A stretch of DNA of 64,000 nucleotides from Paracoccus solventivorans (GTDB lineage Bacteria; Pseudomonadota; Alphaproteobacteria; Rhodobacterales; Rhodobacteraceae). The position numbers and the translations under genes were made by a program. The notes under the pieces are model-generated. The model was not told the DNA's origin and did not search any database. It saw only the letters and a list, made by a program, of their open reading frames with translations. The stretch is from assembly GCF_900142875.1 (NCBI RefSeq), contig NZ_FRCK01000009.1:62001-126000 (forward strand). Direction: 5' to 3'. Of this stretch, positions 1 to 7,481 are shown piece by piece (within the stretch, counting starts at the first letter, position 1; each line of letters opens with the position of its first letter).

Positions 1-50
1 AGCTGCCGCGGACGCAGAAGTTCTTCCGCGCCATTCTGGACCGCCACTGA
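1..50 (+). CDS. Polar amino acid ABC transporter ATP-binding protein (3' end only)
   Basis: Only the last 15 codons are in the window, ending in TGA at 48-50. The tail (LPRTQKFFRAILDRH) resembles the C-terminus of GlnQ/HisP-type ATPases. The stop overlaps the start of the next gene by one base, and two permeases and a binding protein follow, so this is very likely the ATPase of the same uptake system. The nucleotide-binding motifs lie outside the window, so the call rests mainly on context. Confidence 0.6.
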   Translation, partial: LPRTQKFFRAILDRH

Positions 51-691
51 TGACCGGGGTCTTCCTTGCCCTGCTGAAGGGGGTTCCGGTCGCGCTGGCG
101 GTGACCGGGCTGGCGTTCCTGATCGGCGCCGTTCTCGGCATCCCTCTGGTGCTGATGCGGCGCGCGCGGTCCTGGCTGCCGCGGCTGATCGCGCGGATCT
201 ATATCGACGTGATGCGGGGCATCCCGCCGGTGGTCTGGCTGTTCATCATCTTCTTCGGCCTTGGCAGCGGCATCATCGCGCTCAGCCCGTTCCGGGCGGC
301 GGTGCTGGGCATGGGGCTGATCTCGGCCGCCTATCTGGCCGAAATCTACCGCGGCGGCTTTCTGACCCTGCCGGCGGGGCAGAATGCGGCGGCGGTGGCG
401 CTGGGCCTGACCCGGCTCGACACGTTGCGCTATGTGCTGGCGCCGCAGGTGCTGCGGGTCTCGGTCGCGCCGATGGCGACCTTTCTCGTCAGCCTGCTGA
501 AGGACACCACCGTCGCTTCGACCATCGGCGTGCGCGACGTGATGATGCTGGTGACGCAGCAGGCGCAGGCGGCGGGCGGCGGCTTTGCCCCGTTCATCGC
601 GGCGGCGGTCCTTTACATCCTGCTGTCGATCCCGGTGGCGGTGCTGGCCCGCACGATGGATGCAAGGATGCGCGGGAGGATTGCGGCATGA
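50..691 (+). CDS. Polar amino acid ABC transporter permease
   Basis: This 213-residue inner-membrane protein belongs to the HisM/GlnP permease family and forms half of a translocation channel. Hydrophobic segments cover roughly residues 5-35, 55-75, 80-105 and 180-205. The cytoplasmic coupling loop is visible around residues 97-130, with AYLAEIYRGG followed by QNAAAVALGL, the typical EAA region. The ATG overlaps the stop of the upstream ATPase, and the 3' end overlaps the next permease by 4 bases, so translation is coupled. The substrate is not decidable. Confidence 0.88.
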   Translation: MTGVFLALLKGVPVALAVTGLAFLIGAVLGIPLVLMRRARSWLPRLIARIYIDVMRGIPPVVWLFIIFFGLGSGIIALSPFRAAVLGMGLISAAYLAEIYRGGFLTLPAGQNAAAVALGLTRLDTLRYVLAPQVLRVSVAPMATFLVSLLKDTTVASTIGVRDVMMLVTQQAQAAGGGFAPFIAAAVLYILLSIPVAVLARTMDARMRGRIAA

Positions 692-1347
692 GCGGGCTTC
701 TGGCGAACTGGGCCGACTGGCTGCCGCAGCTGTGGAAAGGGCTGCTGATCAGCCTGCAACTAACGGGGGCCGCGCTGGCGGCGGGGCTTCCGCTGGGGCT
801 GGCGCTGGCGCTGCTGACCTCGGCGCGCACGCCCTGGCTGAAATGGCCCGCGATCGCGCTGGTCGAGGTGGGCCGCGGCGCGCCCGCGCTGGTGGTCCTG
901 CAGATGGTCTATTACGGCCTGCCCTCGGCGGGGATCAACGTCAGCGCCTTTATCTCGGGCGCGCTGGCGCTGGCGCTGACCACCGGCGCCTATACCAGCG
1001 AGATCCTGCGCGCGGGCATCAACGCCGTGCCAAAGGGCGAGGTCGAGGCCGGCCATGCGCTGGGCATGACGCCGGGCGACGTGCTGCGCTTTGTGGTGAT
1101 CCCGCAGGGGGTGGTCTTCGCGGTTCCGGCGCTGATGGGCTTTGCGATCCTGATCTTCCAGGCCACCGCGCTGACCTTCACCATCGCCATCCCCGAGCTG
1201 CTGGCCCGGGCTTACCGGATCGGGGCGGCGACGTACCTCTATCTCGATGTCCTCATTCTGGCCGGCCTCGTCTACCTCGCCATCACCATTCCGTTCGGCT
1301 GGCTCGTCAACCGCGCCGCGCGGCGCCTCGGCAGCCATCTCGGCTGA
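688..1347 (+). CDS. Polar amino acid ABC transporter permease
   Basis: This second HisQ/GlnP-type permease (219 residues) is the partner of the preceding one. The EAA loop is seen near residues 95-128 (AYTSEILRAG, then VEAGHALGMTPGD). Four to five hydrophobic helices span the chain, including residues 18-45, 80-100 and 140-165. It overlaps the upstream permease by ATGA and is followed 26 bases later by the binding-protein gene. Two different permeases imply a heterodimeric channel. The family transports glutamine, histidine, cystine or opine-like amino acids; which one applies here is unknown. Confidence 0.88.
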   Translation: MSGLLANWADWLPQLWKGLLISLQLTGAALAAGLPLGLALALLTSARTPWLKWPAIALVEVGRGAPALVVLQMVYYGLPSAGINVSAFISGALALALTTGAYTSEILRAGINAVPKGEVEAGHALGMTPGDVLRFVVIPQGVVFAVPALMGFAILIFQATALTFTIAIPELLARAYRIGAATYLYLDVLILAGLVYLAITIPFGWLVNRAARRLGSHLG

Positions 1348-1373
1348 AACCCTATCCAAAGGAGGAGAAGACC

Positions 1374-2186
1374 ATGAACACCGCAAGACTTTCGCTCGCC
1401 GCCGTTGCACTGACCCTTTCGGGGGCCGGGCTCGCGCTCGGGCAGGACTGCACCCCGAAGCACAGCTTCACCACCCTGTCCGAGGGCACGCTGACCGTCG
1501 CCCTGACCAACACCCCGCCCTATTCGGCCGAGAAGGACGGCGCTATTAGCGGCATCGACGGCGATCTTCTGGCGAAATTCGCCGAAGAGAACTGCCTGAA
1601 GATCGCCTACGAGATCTTCACCTATCCGGCCGCGGTCTCGGCGGTGCAGACCGGCCGCGCCGATGTCGCGCTGGGCGGGTTCTACCGCACCGCGGCGCGC
1701 GACAAGGTGATCACGCTGTCGACCCCGGTTTATCTGGACCAGCTGGCGGTCGCCTCGAAAGACGGGCTTTCGACCGTCGACCAGCTGATCGGCAAGAAGA
1801 TCGGCACCGTCGAGGGCTACGACTGGGTGATGGAGATGGAGGACACCATCGACGGCTCGACCACCTATCCCTCGTCGCTGAACCTGGCGCAGGATGTGCA
1901 GGCCGGGCGGCTGGATGCCGGGCTGGAGGGTTTCGGCGCCGCGGTCGTGCTGCACGCGGGCACCGACGTGAAGGTCGTCCTGCTCGAGGCCGACCCGCGC
2001 ATCACCGCCACCACGCTGGCCTCGCAGACGGCGTTCCTGCTGCCCAAGAACAACGAGGAGTTCGTGACTGCGGTCAATGCCTCGATTGAAGACTACCGCA
2101 GCGCCGGCGTGATCGGCGAGGTGCTCTCGGCCTATGGCCTTGACCCGTCGGCGGCCGATGTCGGCGAAAGCCGCGTGATCGACTGA
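1374..2186 (+). CDS. Polar amino acid ABC transporter periplasmic binding protein
   Basis: This 270-residue family 3 solute-binding protein has a Sec signal peptide (residues 1-23, probable cleavage after ALG-Q). The mature protein has the expected two-lobed features: TLTVALTNTPPYS on strand 1, GIDGDLLAKFAEE, GRADVALGGFYRT and KIGTVEGYDW. A strong Shine-Dalgarno (AGGAGGAG, 1360-1367) precedes the ATG and supports this start. Placing the binding protein last in the operon with its own strong ribosome site is common and allows higher expression than the membrane parts. Confidence 0.88.
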   Translation: MNTARLSLAAVALTLSGAGLALGQDCTPKHSFTTLSEGTLTVALTNTPPYSAEKDGAISGIDGDLLAKFAEENCLKIAYEIFTYPAAVSAVQTGRADVALGGFYRTAARDKVITLSTPVYLDQLAVASKDGLSTVDQLIGKKIGTVEGYDWVMEMEDTIDGSTTYPSSLNLAQDVQAGRLDAGLEGFGAAVVLHAGTDVKVVLLEADPRITATTLASQTAFLLPKNNEEFVTAVNASIEDYRSAGVIGEVLSAYGLDPSAADVGESRVID

Positions 2187-2226
2187 TCCCCGCCCCCCGG
2201 CCCAGACCGGCACGGGGACGAAGAAG

Positions 2227-2260
2227 GAAGCGGCGCCGGAAGCTCTCCGGGCGCCGCTTC
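2227..2260 (+). terminator. Hairpin after the amino acid transporter operon
   Basis: A perfect 11-bp stem (GAAGCGGCGCC at 2227-2237 with its complement at 2250-2260) lies 41 bases after the binding-protein stop and before the IclR gene. No T-run follows, so it is either a Rho-independent terminator of the weak GC-rich kind or only an mRNA-stabilising hairpin. Confidence 0.5.
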
Positions 2261-2346
2261 GGCCCCCGCGGGGCGGTCGACGCGGCCAGCTATCAGGTTG
2301 CGCGGCGGCTTAGGCTCGGGGTAGACGTGACAGGATTTACCTGAAA

Positions 2347-3141
2347 ATGGCTGGCATTAGCTCGATGGCCGCATCGGAAAACCGCGACACACCGCTCGAG
2401 CGGTATATGACGACCCTGGAGCTTCTGGCCCCGCACGCCGACGGGCTGACCCAATCCGAACTGGAACGCGCGCTCGATCTGCCCAAGGCGAGCGTCAACC
2501 GGATGGTTCACGTGCTGCTCGACAGCGGGCTGATCGCGCCCAGCCCGGGGCGCGCGCGCGCCTTTCAACTGGGCCCGCGCATTCTGCATCTGCTGCACGG
2601 CGCCAACGACACCAGCTGGCTGGAGCGCATCAGCGCCCGGCCCCTGCAACAGCTTGCGGCGGCGACCGAGCAATCGGCCTTCCTCGCCCGGCTCTACGAG
2701 ACCGAGATCCGTTCGGTGAACTGCGTGGCGCCCGATACCACGGTGCGGCTGCATATCGTTCCCGGCACGGTGATGCCGCCCCATGCCTCGGCCTCGGCCA
2801 AGGCGATCCTCAGCTATCTGCCGCCGGAGCTGCGCGACCGCATCCTTGATGCGCACGAGCCCGAAGCCTTCACCTCGCGCACGCTTACCGATCGGACGGA
2901 GCTGGTCGAGGATATCGCCCGGGTGCCGGAGCGCGGGTATTCCATCGAATGTGGCGAGCATGTCTACGGACTGGCCTCGGTGGCGCGGCCGATCTTCGGC
3001 CCGTCGGGCGAGGTGCGCTATGTGGTCGGCCTGACCGGGCCCGAGAACAGCATCCTCGGCCCGAACAAAGAGCACAACCTGGCGGCGCTGGCCGAGGCCA
3101 GCGAAAAGCTGGGCCGGATGCTCACCCTGCCGATGACCTGA
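2347..3141 (+). CDS. IclR-family transcriptional regulator
   Basis: This 264-residue protein has an N-terminal winged helix-turn-helix (roughly residues 17-80: LTQSELERALDLPKASVNRM) and a C-terminal IclR effector domain (about 95-255, with GYSIECGEHVYGLASVARPI and VVGLTGPE). IclR proteins usually control catabolic or uptake genes and bind a small acid. It lies in the same direction just after the amino acid transporter, which is the most likely target. An alternative start at 2368 would remove seven residues. Confidence 0.87.
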   Translation: MAGISSMAASENRDTPLERYMTTLELLAPHADGLTQSELERALDLPKASVNRMVHVLLDSGLIAPSPGRARAFQLGPRILHLLHGANDTSWLERISARPLQQLAAATEQSAFLARLYETEIRSVNCVAPDTTVRLHIVPGTVMPPHASASAKAILSYLPPELRDRILDAHEPEAFTSRTLTDRTELVEDIARVPERGYSIECGEHVYGLASVARPIFGPSGEVRYVVGLTGPENSILGPNKEHNLAALAEASEKLGRMLTLPMT

Positions 3142-3346
3142 TCCGGGTCAGCTCGGAGTCCTCCGGTCATGCGCTCCGCGCTCGTGGCGGTTGTCCGGTA
3201 CAGAGAAATCTGCGCGTAGCCTGCGTGTGGCGTTCCGTCTGGCCTGCCGGGAACTGCTTGTCCGAGGCTGCTGGGGTCCGGGCTCCGACCGAAGAAGCGA
3301 TACGGATTCCAACGGGAGAGGTTGGAATGCGAGCAGGCGCCCCAGC

Positions 3347-3442
3347 CTACCCAATCCACATCCGCAACACCCCCGCAACCGCCGCCACCGCCGCGACGCC
3401 GCCAAGATACAGCGCTACGAACCAGGCCAGCTTGCGGCCCAT
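3347..3442 (-). CDS. Small DUF2474-type membrane protein of cytochrome bd oxidase
   Basis: A 31-residue protein (MGRKLAWFVALYLGG...) has a short basic N-terminus and one hydrophobic helix (about residues 5-30). Its ATG shares one base with the cydB stop, so it is the third gene of the oxidase operon. Single-helix proteins of this kind (CydX, CydH, DUF2474) accompany bd oxidases and stabilise the haem sites. The position, the 1-base overlap and the MGRK-LAWF-LYLGGV pattern fit DUF2474, the version that travels with CioAB-type oxidases. It is easily missed because of its size. Confidence 0.7.
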   Translation of the reverse strand: MGRKLAWFVALYLGGVAAVAAVAGVLRMWIG

Positions 3443-4443
3443 CAGTGATAGCCCGCGTCGGGGTCGACCTTGCCTCGGAACACCCAGTAGGAATAGCCGG
3501 TATAGACCAGGATCACCGGGACCAGCAGGATCACCCCGGTCATGAAGAAGCGCTGGCTCTTTTCCGGGGCGGCGGCGTCCCAGATGGTCAGGCTGCCCGG
3601 CACGATGTCGGGATAGACCGAGATCCCCAGCCCCACGAAGCACAGCGCGAACAGCGCCAGCGCCAGGAAGAACGGCCAGCGGTCGCGGCGCGCGGCCAGC
3701 ATCCGCAGCAGGCCCAGCCACACCGCCGCCACCAGCAGCGGCACCAGCCCGGTGACGGTGATCGCCGGCCACTCGAACCAGCGCTGCCAGTATTCCCCCA
3801 GCAGGAACGGCGTGGCCAGACTGACCGCGACGATGGCGGCCAGCATGGCGATGGCCAGCTTGCGCGCCCAGGCATAGGCATCGTCGCGCAGATGGCCTTC
3901 GGTCTTGGCGATCAGCCAGCAGGCGCCCAGCAGCATGTAGGCGATGCAGACGCTGGCCCCGCACAGCAACGAAAACGGCGTCACCCAGTCGAACCAGCCG
4001 CCGCCATAGGCGCCGTCCACGACCCGCACCCCCTGCAGCACCGTCCCCAGCGCGATCCCCTGCATGAAGGCCGCCACCACCGAGCCCAGCACGAAGCCCC
4101 GGTCCCACCAGTGTCCGCGCTTGCGGCTGCGAAAGCGGAACTCGAAGGCGACCCCGCGGAACACCAGCCCCAGCAGCATCGCGATGATCGGGACGTAAAG
4201 CGCCGGCAGCAGGATGGCATAGGCCTGCGGGAAGCCGGCCAGCACCGCGCCGCCGCCCAGCACCAGCCAGGTCTCGTTCCCGTCCCAGACCGGCGCGATG
4301 GAATTGATCATGGTGTCCCGGTCCTGCTTGCGGGCAAGGGGGAACAGGATGGCGAGCCCCAGGTCGAACCCGTCCATCACCACGTAAAGGAACACCGCAA
4401 AAGCGACGGTAAGGGCCATCAGCAGGGGCATGTCCAGCATCAT
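3442..4443 (-). CDS. cydB: Cytochrome bd ubiquinol oxidase subunit II
   Basis: This 333-residue, highly hydrophobic subunit is the structural partner of CydA in the quinol-oxidising, oxygen-reducing complex of the inner membrane. Recognisable family blocks are VVMDGFDLGLAILFP near residue 21, MINSIAPVWDGNETWLVLGG near 45, and VFRGVAFEFR near 93. The start ATG overlaps the cydA stop by ATGA. The length is slightly short of E. coli CydB and suits the cyanide-insensitive (CioB) branch. Confidence 0.93.
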   Translation of the reverse strand: MMLDMPLLMALTVAFAVFLYVVMDGFDLGLAILFPLARKQDRDTMINSIAPVWDGNETWLVLGGGAVLAGFPQAYAILLPALYVPIIAMLLGLVFRGVAFEFRFRSRKRGHWWDRGFVLGSVVAAFMQGIALGTVLQGVRVVDGAYGGGWFDWVTPFSLLCGASVCIAYMLLGACWLIAKTEGHLRDDAYAWARKLAIAMLAAIVAVSLATPFLLGEYWQRWFEWPAITVTGLVPLLVAAVWLGLLRMLAARRDRWPFFLALALFALCFVGLGISVYPDIVPGSLTIWDAAAPEKSQRFFMTGVILLVPVILVYTGYSYWVFRGKVDPDAGYH

Positions 4444-5858
4444 CGGCGCAGCTCCGGTCCGGCGGTGGCGGCCGCGGCGCCCCCCGGCATGATCCCGGCG
4501 GCGTGCTGGGGCTGGCCCGCGGCGGGGCCCTGTTCGCCGCCATGCGGCGGGCGCGCCATCAGCCGCAGCAGATAGGTGGTGCCGGCGGCGAAGATCAGCG
4601 TATAGACCACGACAAAGGCAGCCAGCGACGCGCCCACCGCCGGCGCCGCCACGGGCGAGGCCGCGTCCACGGTGCGCAACATGCCGTAGATCACCCAGGG
4701 CTGGCGGCCGACTTCGGTGGTGACCCAGCCGGCCAGTACCGCGACGAACCCCGCCGGCCCCATTGCCAGCGCCGCAAGATGCAGCCAGCGCCAGTCATGC
4801 AGCCGGCCGCGCCAGCGGGCGAGCCCGCTCCACACCCCCACGGCCAGCATCAGGACGCCCAGGCCGACCATCAGCCGGAACGACCAGAACACGATCGGCA
4901 CCGGCGGCCACTGGTCGCGGGGCACGGTCTCCAGCCCCTCCATCGGCGCGTTCGGGTCGTGCTTGAGGATCAGCGAGCCCAGCTTGGGGATGGCTATGGC
5001 GTGGTCCATCCGCGCCTCCCGCATGTTCGGCAGACCGAACAGATACAGCGGCGCGCCCTCGGGGTGGCTGTCGAAATGCCCCTCCATCGCCATCACCTTG
5101 ACGGGCTGGTGTTCCAGCGTGTTCAGCCCGTGCTGGTCGCCGGCCAGGATCTGGACCGGCGCCACCAGCAGCAGCATCCACATCGCCATCGAGAACATGA
5201 CGCGGCTTTCCTCGGCCGCGCGGCGGCGCAGCAGGTGCCAGGCGGCGGCCGCGCCGACCACCAGCGCGGTGGTCAGATAGGCGGCCAGCACCATATGGAC
5301 CAGCCGATAGGGCAGCGAGGGGTTGAAGACGATCTCCCACCAGCTGCCCGGCGCGATGCGGCCGTCGGCGCCGACGATATGGCCCTGCGGCGTCTGCATC
5401 CAGCTGTTCACCGACAGGATCCAGAAGGCGGACAGCAGCGTGCCGACCGCCACCGCATAGGTGGCGAAGGCGTGCAGCCCCTTGCCCACCCTGTCGGTTC
5501 CGAACAGCATCACCCCCAGGAAGCCGGCCTCCAGGAAGAACGCCGTCATCACCTCATAGGCCATCAGCGGCCCGATCACCGCCCCCGCGACATCGGTAAA
5601 GGCGGACCAGTTGGTGCCGAACTGATAGGACATGACGATGCCCGACACCACGCCCATCCCGAAGGCGATGGAAAACACCCGCATCCAGTATTTCAGCAGG
5701 TTGCGGTAGACCTCGCGTCCCGTCGCCAGCCACAGGGTCTCCAGCACTGCAAGATAGCTGGCAAGGCCGATGGTGAACGCCGGAAACACGATGTGAAAGG
5801 ACATCGTGAAGGCGAACTGCAATCTGGCAAGCAGGACGGCGTCCAACTGTTCCAGCAT
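4440..5858 (-). CDS. cydA: Cytochrome bd ubiquinol oxidase subunit I
   Basis: This 472-residue subunit carries haems b558, b595 and d. Visible signatures are the early His (FTMSFHIVFPAFTIG), the GTNWSAFTDVAG and QTPQGH region, a second His in YRLVHMVLAAYL, and GRQPWVIYGMLRT. The quinol-binding loop is of the short type, as in CioA. I chose the internal ATG at 5858 because family homology begins at MLEQLDAVLLARLQ; the upstream extension is unlike the family. The operon order is cydA-cydB-DUF2474. No cydDC assembly genes are in view. Confidence 0.93.
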   Translation of the reverse strand: MLEQLDAVLLARLQFAFTMSFHIVFPAFTIGLASYLAVLETLWLATGREVYRNLLKYWMRVFSIAFGMGVVSGIVMSYQFGTNWSAFTDVAGAVIGPLMAYEVMTAFFLEAGFLGVMLFGTDRVGKGLHAFATYAVAVGTLLSAFWILSVNSWMQTPQGHIVGADGRIAPGSWWEIVFNPSLPYRLVHMVLAAYLTTALVVGAAAAWHLLRRRAAEESRVMFSMAMWMLLLVAPVQILAGDQHGLNTLEHQPVKVMAMEGHFDSHPEGAPLYLFGLPNMREARMDHAIAIPKLGSLILKHDPNAPMEGLETVPRDQWPPVPIVFWSFRLMVGLGVLMLAVGVWSGLARWRGRLHDWRWLHLAALAMGPAGFVAVLAGWVTTEVGRQPWVIYGMLRTVDAASPVAAPAVGASLAAFVVVYTLIFAAGTTYLLRLMARPPHGGEQGPAAGQPQHAAGIMPGGAAAATAGPELRR

Positions 5859-6032
5859 GGCCAACCTCGCAACATGCCCGGCATCGCGGCCGTCACATCG
5901 TGACCCCACAGTGCGGCCACACGGCTGCGTTGTCCAGCGCTACATCTGCTCGCCTGATCGGAACCCGGGGGCGGCGTTCCGCGCTATACCCCCAGACTTC
6001 GACCGACGGATCGACCGAAAGGAGGCCAACCG

Positions 6033-6752
6033 ATGGTCAGGACAATGCTTTCGTCGGCGTTTGCCGCCGCTTTGATGATTGCGCCGGTGCAGGCGCAGGA
6101 TGTGGGCGACATCGTGGGCGGGATCGCCCGGCAGTATCTGCAACAGGAACACGACCGCGCCGCCTTTGCGCAGGCGCAGAACGCCAACACGCTGTCGGCC
6201 TATCAGTCCTATCTGCGGCAGTTCCCCAACGGAATGTATGCCGAACAGGCGCGCGACCGCGTGCAGCGGCTGGGCGGAACCCCGGCCACCGGCAGCCAGC
6301 CCGTGGGCGACACCGCCTCGCTTTCCGCGCAGCAGCGGGCCGAGATCCAGCGTCGGCTGAGCGCGCTGGGCTACAGCACCAGCGGCGTGGACGGGAACTT
6401 CGGCCCCGGCACCCGCCGCGCCATCGCGCTGTGGCAGCGGGACCGCAATTATGCGCAGACCGGCACGCTGAGCGGGGCGCAGGCGAACGAGATCCTGCGC
6501 GGCACCGCCAGCGGACAGCCGGGCAGCGGCGCCACCGGCGCGGCGCAGACCGAGGCGGCGCTGAGCCTCAGCCGCCAGCAGCGCGCCACCATCCAGGCCG
6601 GGCTGACGCGGCGCGGCTTTGACACCCGCGGGGTGGACGGCGTCTTCGGCCGCGGCACCCGCAACGCCATCGCCGCCTGGCAGCGCGCCAATGATTTCAG
6701 CGCCACCGGCTATCTGACCGCGCAGCAGGTCCAGCGGCTGACCGCCCGCTAG
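6033..6752 (+). CDS. Secreted peptidoglycan-binding domain protein
   Basis: This 239-residue protein has a signal peptide (residues 1-22, cleavage near VQAQD). It contains two PG_binding_1 repeats, at about residues 96-155 (IQRRLSALGYSTSGVDGNFG) and 175-238 (IQAGLTRRGFDTRGVDGVFG). Residues 45-75 resemble the short SPOR/TPR-adjacent segment found in such proteins (YQSYLRQFPNGMYAEQARDR). There is no catalytic domain, so it probably anchors to the cell wall or acts as an accessory to a hydrolase. It has an AGGAGG ribosome site and is divergent from cydA. Confidence 0.82.
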   Translation: MVRTMLSSAFAAALMIAPVQAQDVGDIVGGIARQYLQQEHDRAAFAQAQNANTLSAYQSYLRQFPNGMYAEQARDRVQRLGGTPATGSQPVGDTASLSAQQRAEIQRRLSALGYSTSGVDGNFGPGTRRAIALWQRDRNYAQTGTLSGAQANEILRGTASGQPGSGATGAAQTEAALSLSRQQRATIQAGLTRRGFDTRGVDGVFGRGTRNAIAAWQRANDFSATGYLTAQQVQRLTAR

Positions 6753-6834
6753 GCCGGCCCTGCGCCGGGCAGCAGGCGAAACGGGCAGGCCCCCGGTGGG
6801 CGCCGTTCCCCGCGCTGACAGAGGGAAAGCAGAG

Positions 6835-7326
6835 ATGGCGCAGCCTCGACCCACCGGCCAGCACCACGGCCATGGCCGTCCCTATCTGATGTTCTGGCTG
6901 AACATGGCGCTGGGGCTGGCGGTCATGTATCTGGTCATGTTCACCATGATCGACGGGCCGCGGGATTTCCGGCACAATCTCAATATGCTCTACATGGCCG
7001 TCACCATGTGGGCGCCGATGGGCATCTTCATGCTGGCGACGATGCCGGGGATGTTCCCCCGCAAGCGCCTGAACCTTGCGCTTTACGCGCTGTTCGCGGT
7101 GCTGACCGCGGCCTCGTTCGCCGCCACCCGCGCGCAGGCGCTGATCGGGGACCGGCAGTTCGTCGCCTCGATGATCCCGCATCATTCCGGGGCGATCCTG
7201 ATGTGCCGGCAGGCGGCGTTGCAGGACGCCGAATTGCTGGCCCTGTGCGAGCAGATCATCGCCGCCCAGCGGCGCGAGATCGAGCAGATGCAGGCGATCG
7301 GCGCCCGGCTGGACCGGCCCCGCTGA
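6835..7326 (+). CDS. DUF305-family membrane protein
   Basis: This 163-residue protein has three predicted membrane helices (about residues 18-40, 50-70 and 80-97), followed by a short DUF305 helical domain with the signature MIPHHSGAILMC. DUF305 is a ferritin-like-fold family often linked to copper or other metal handling. The start at 6835 is preferred for its GAGGGA ribosome site; an upstream ATG at 6796 would add 13 residues. The next gene is a P-type cation ATPase, which agrees with a role in metal or ion homeostasis. Confidence 0.75.
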   Translation: MAQPRPTGQHHGHGRPYLMFWLNMALGLAVMYLVMFTMIDGPRDFRHNLNMLYMAVTMWAPMGIFMLATMPGMFPRKRLNLALYALFAVLTAASFAATRAQALIGDRQFVASMIPHHSGAILMCRQAALQDAELLALCEQIIAAQRREIEQMQAIGARLDRPR

Positions 7327-7341
7327 CCGGCGCGTCAGCGG
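7320..7341 (+). terminator. Hairpin overlapping the DUF305 stop codon
   Basis: An 8-bp perfect stem (CCGCTGAC at 7320-7327 with GTCAGCGG at 7334-7341) begins at the stop codon. No T-tract follows. It may be a weak terminator or attenuator before the ATPase gene. Confidence 0.3.
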
Positions 7342-7481
7342 CGGGGGGTCGCGACCAATCAACGCGGTATCGGATCGCCGGGGGCAGGGACGGTTGCGAC
7401 TCGGCCTTGCGCGGCCGATCAGGCGGCAGGAACCTTGGGCCGGAACCCGGCCGGGGGCGGGGCCGCCTGAAAGGACGCGTC

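Noticed and set aside
3322..5903. Long plus-strand frames opposite cydA and cydB
   Set aside because: Translations are Arg/Pro/His/Gln-rich and unlike any protein; the minus-strand frames are clear CydA and CydB.
5859..6032. Possible FNR/ANR box in front of cydA
   Set aside because: I looked for TTGAT-N4-ATCAA and found no acceptable match in the divergent gap.
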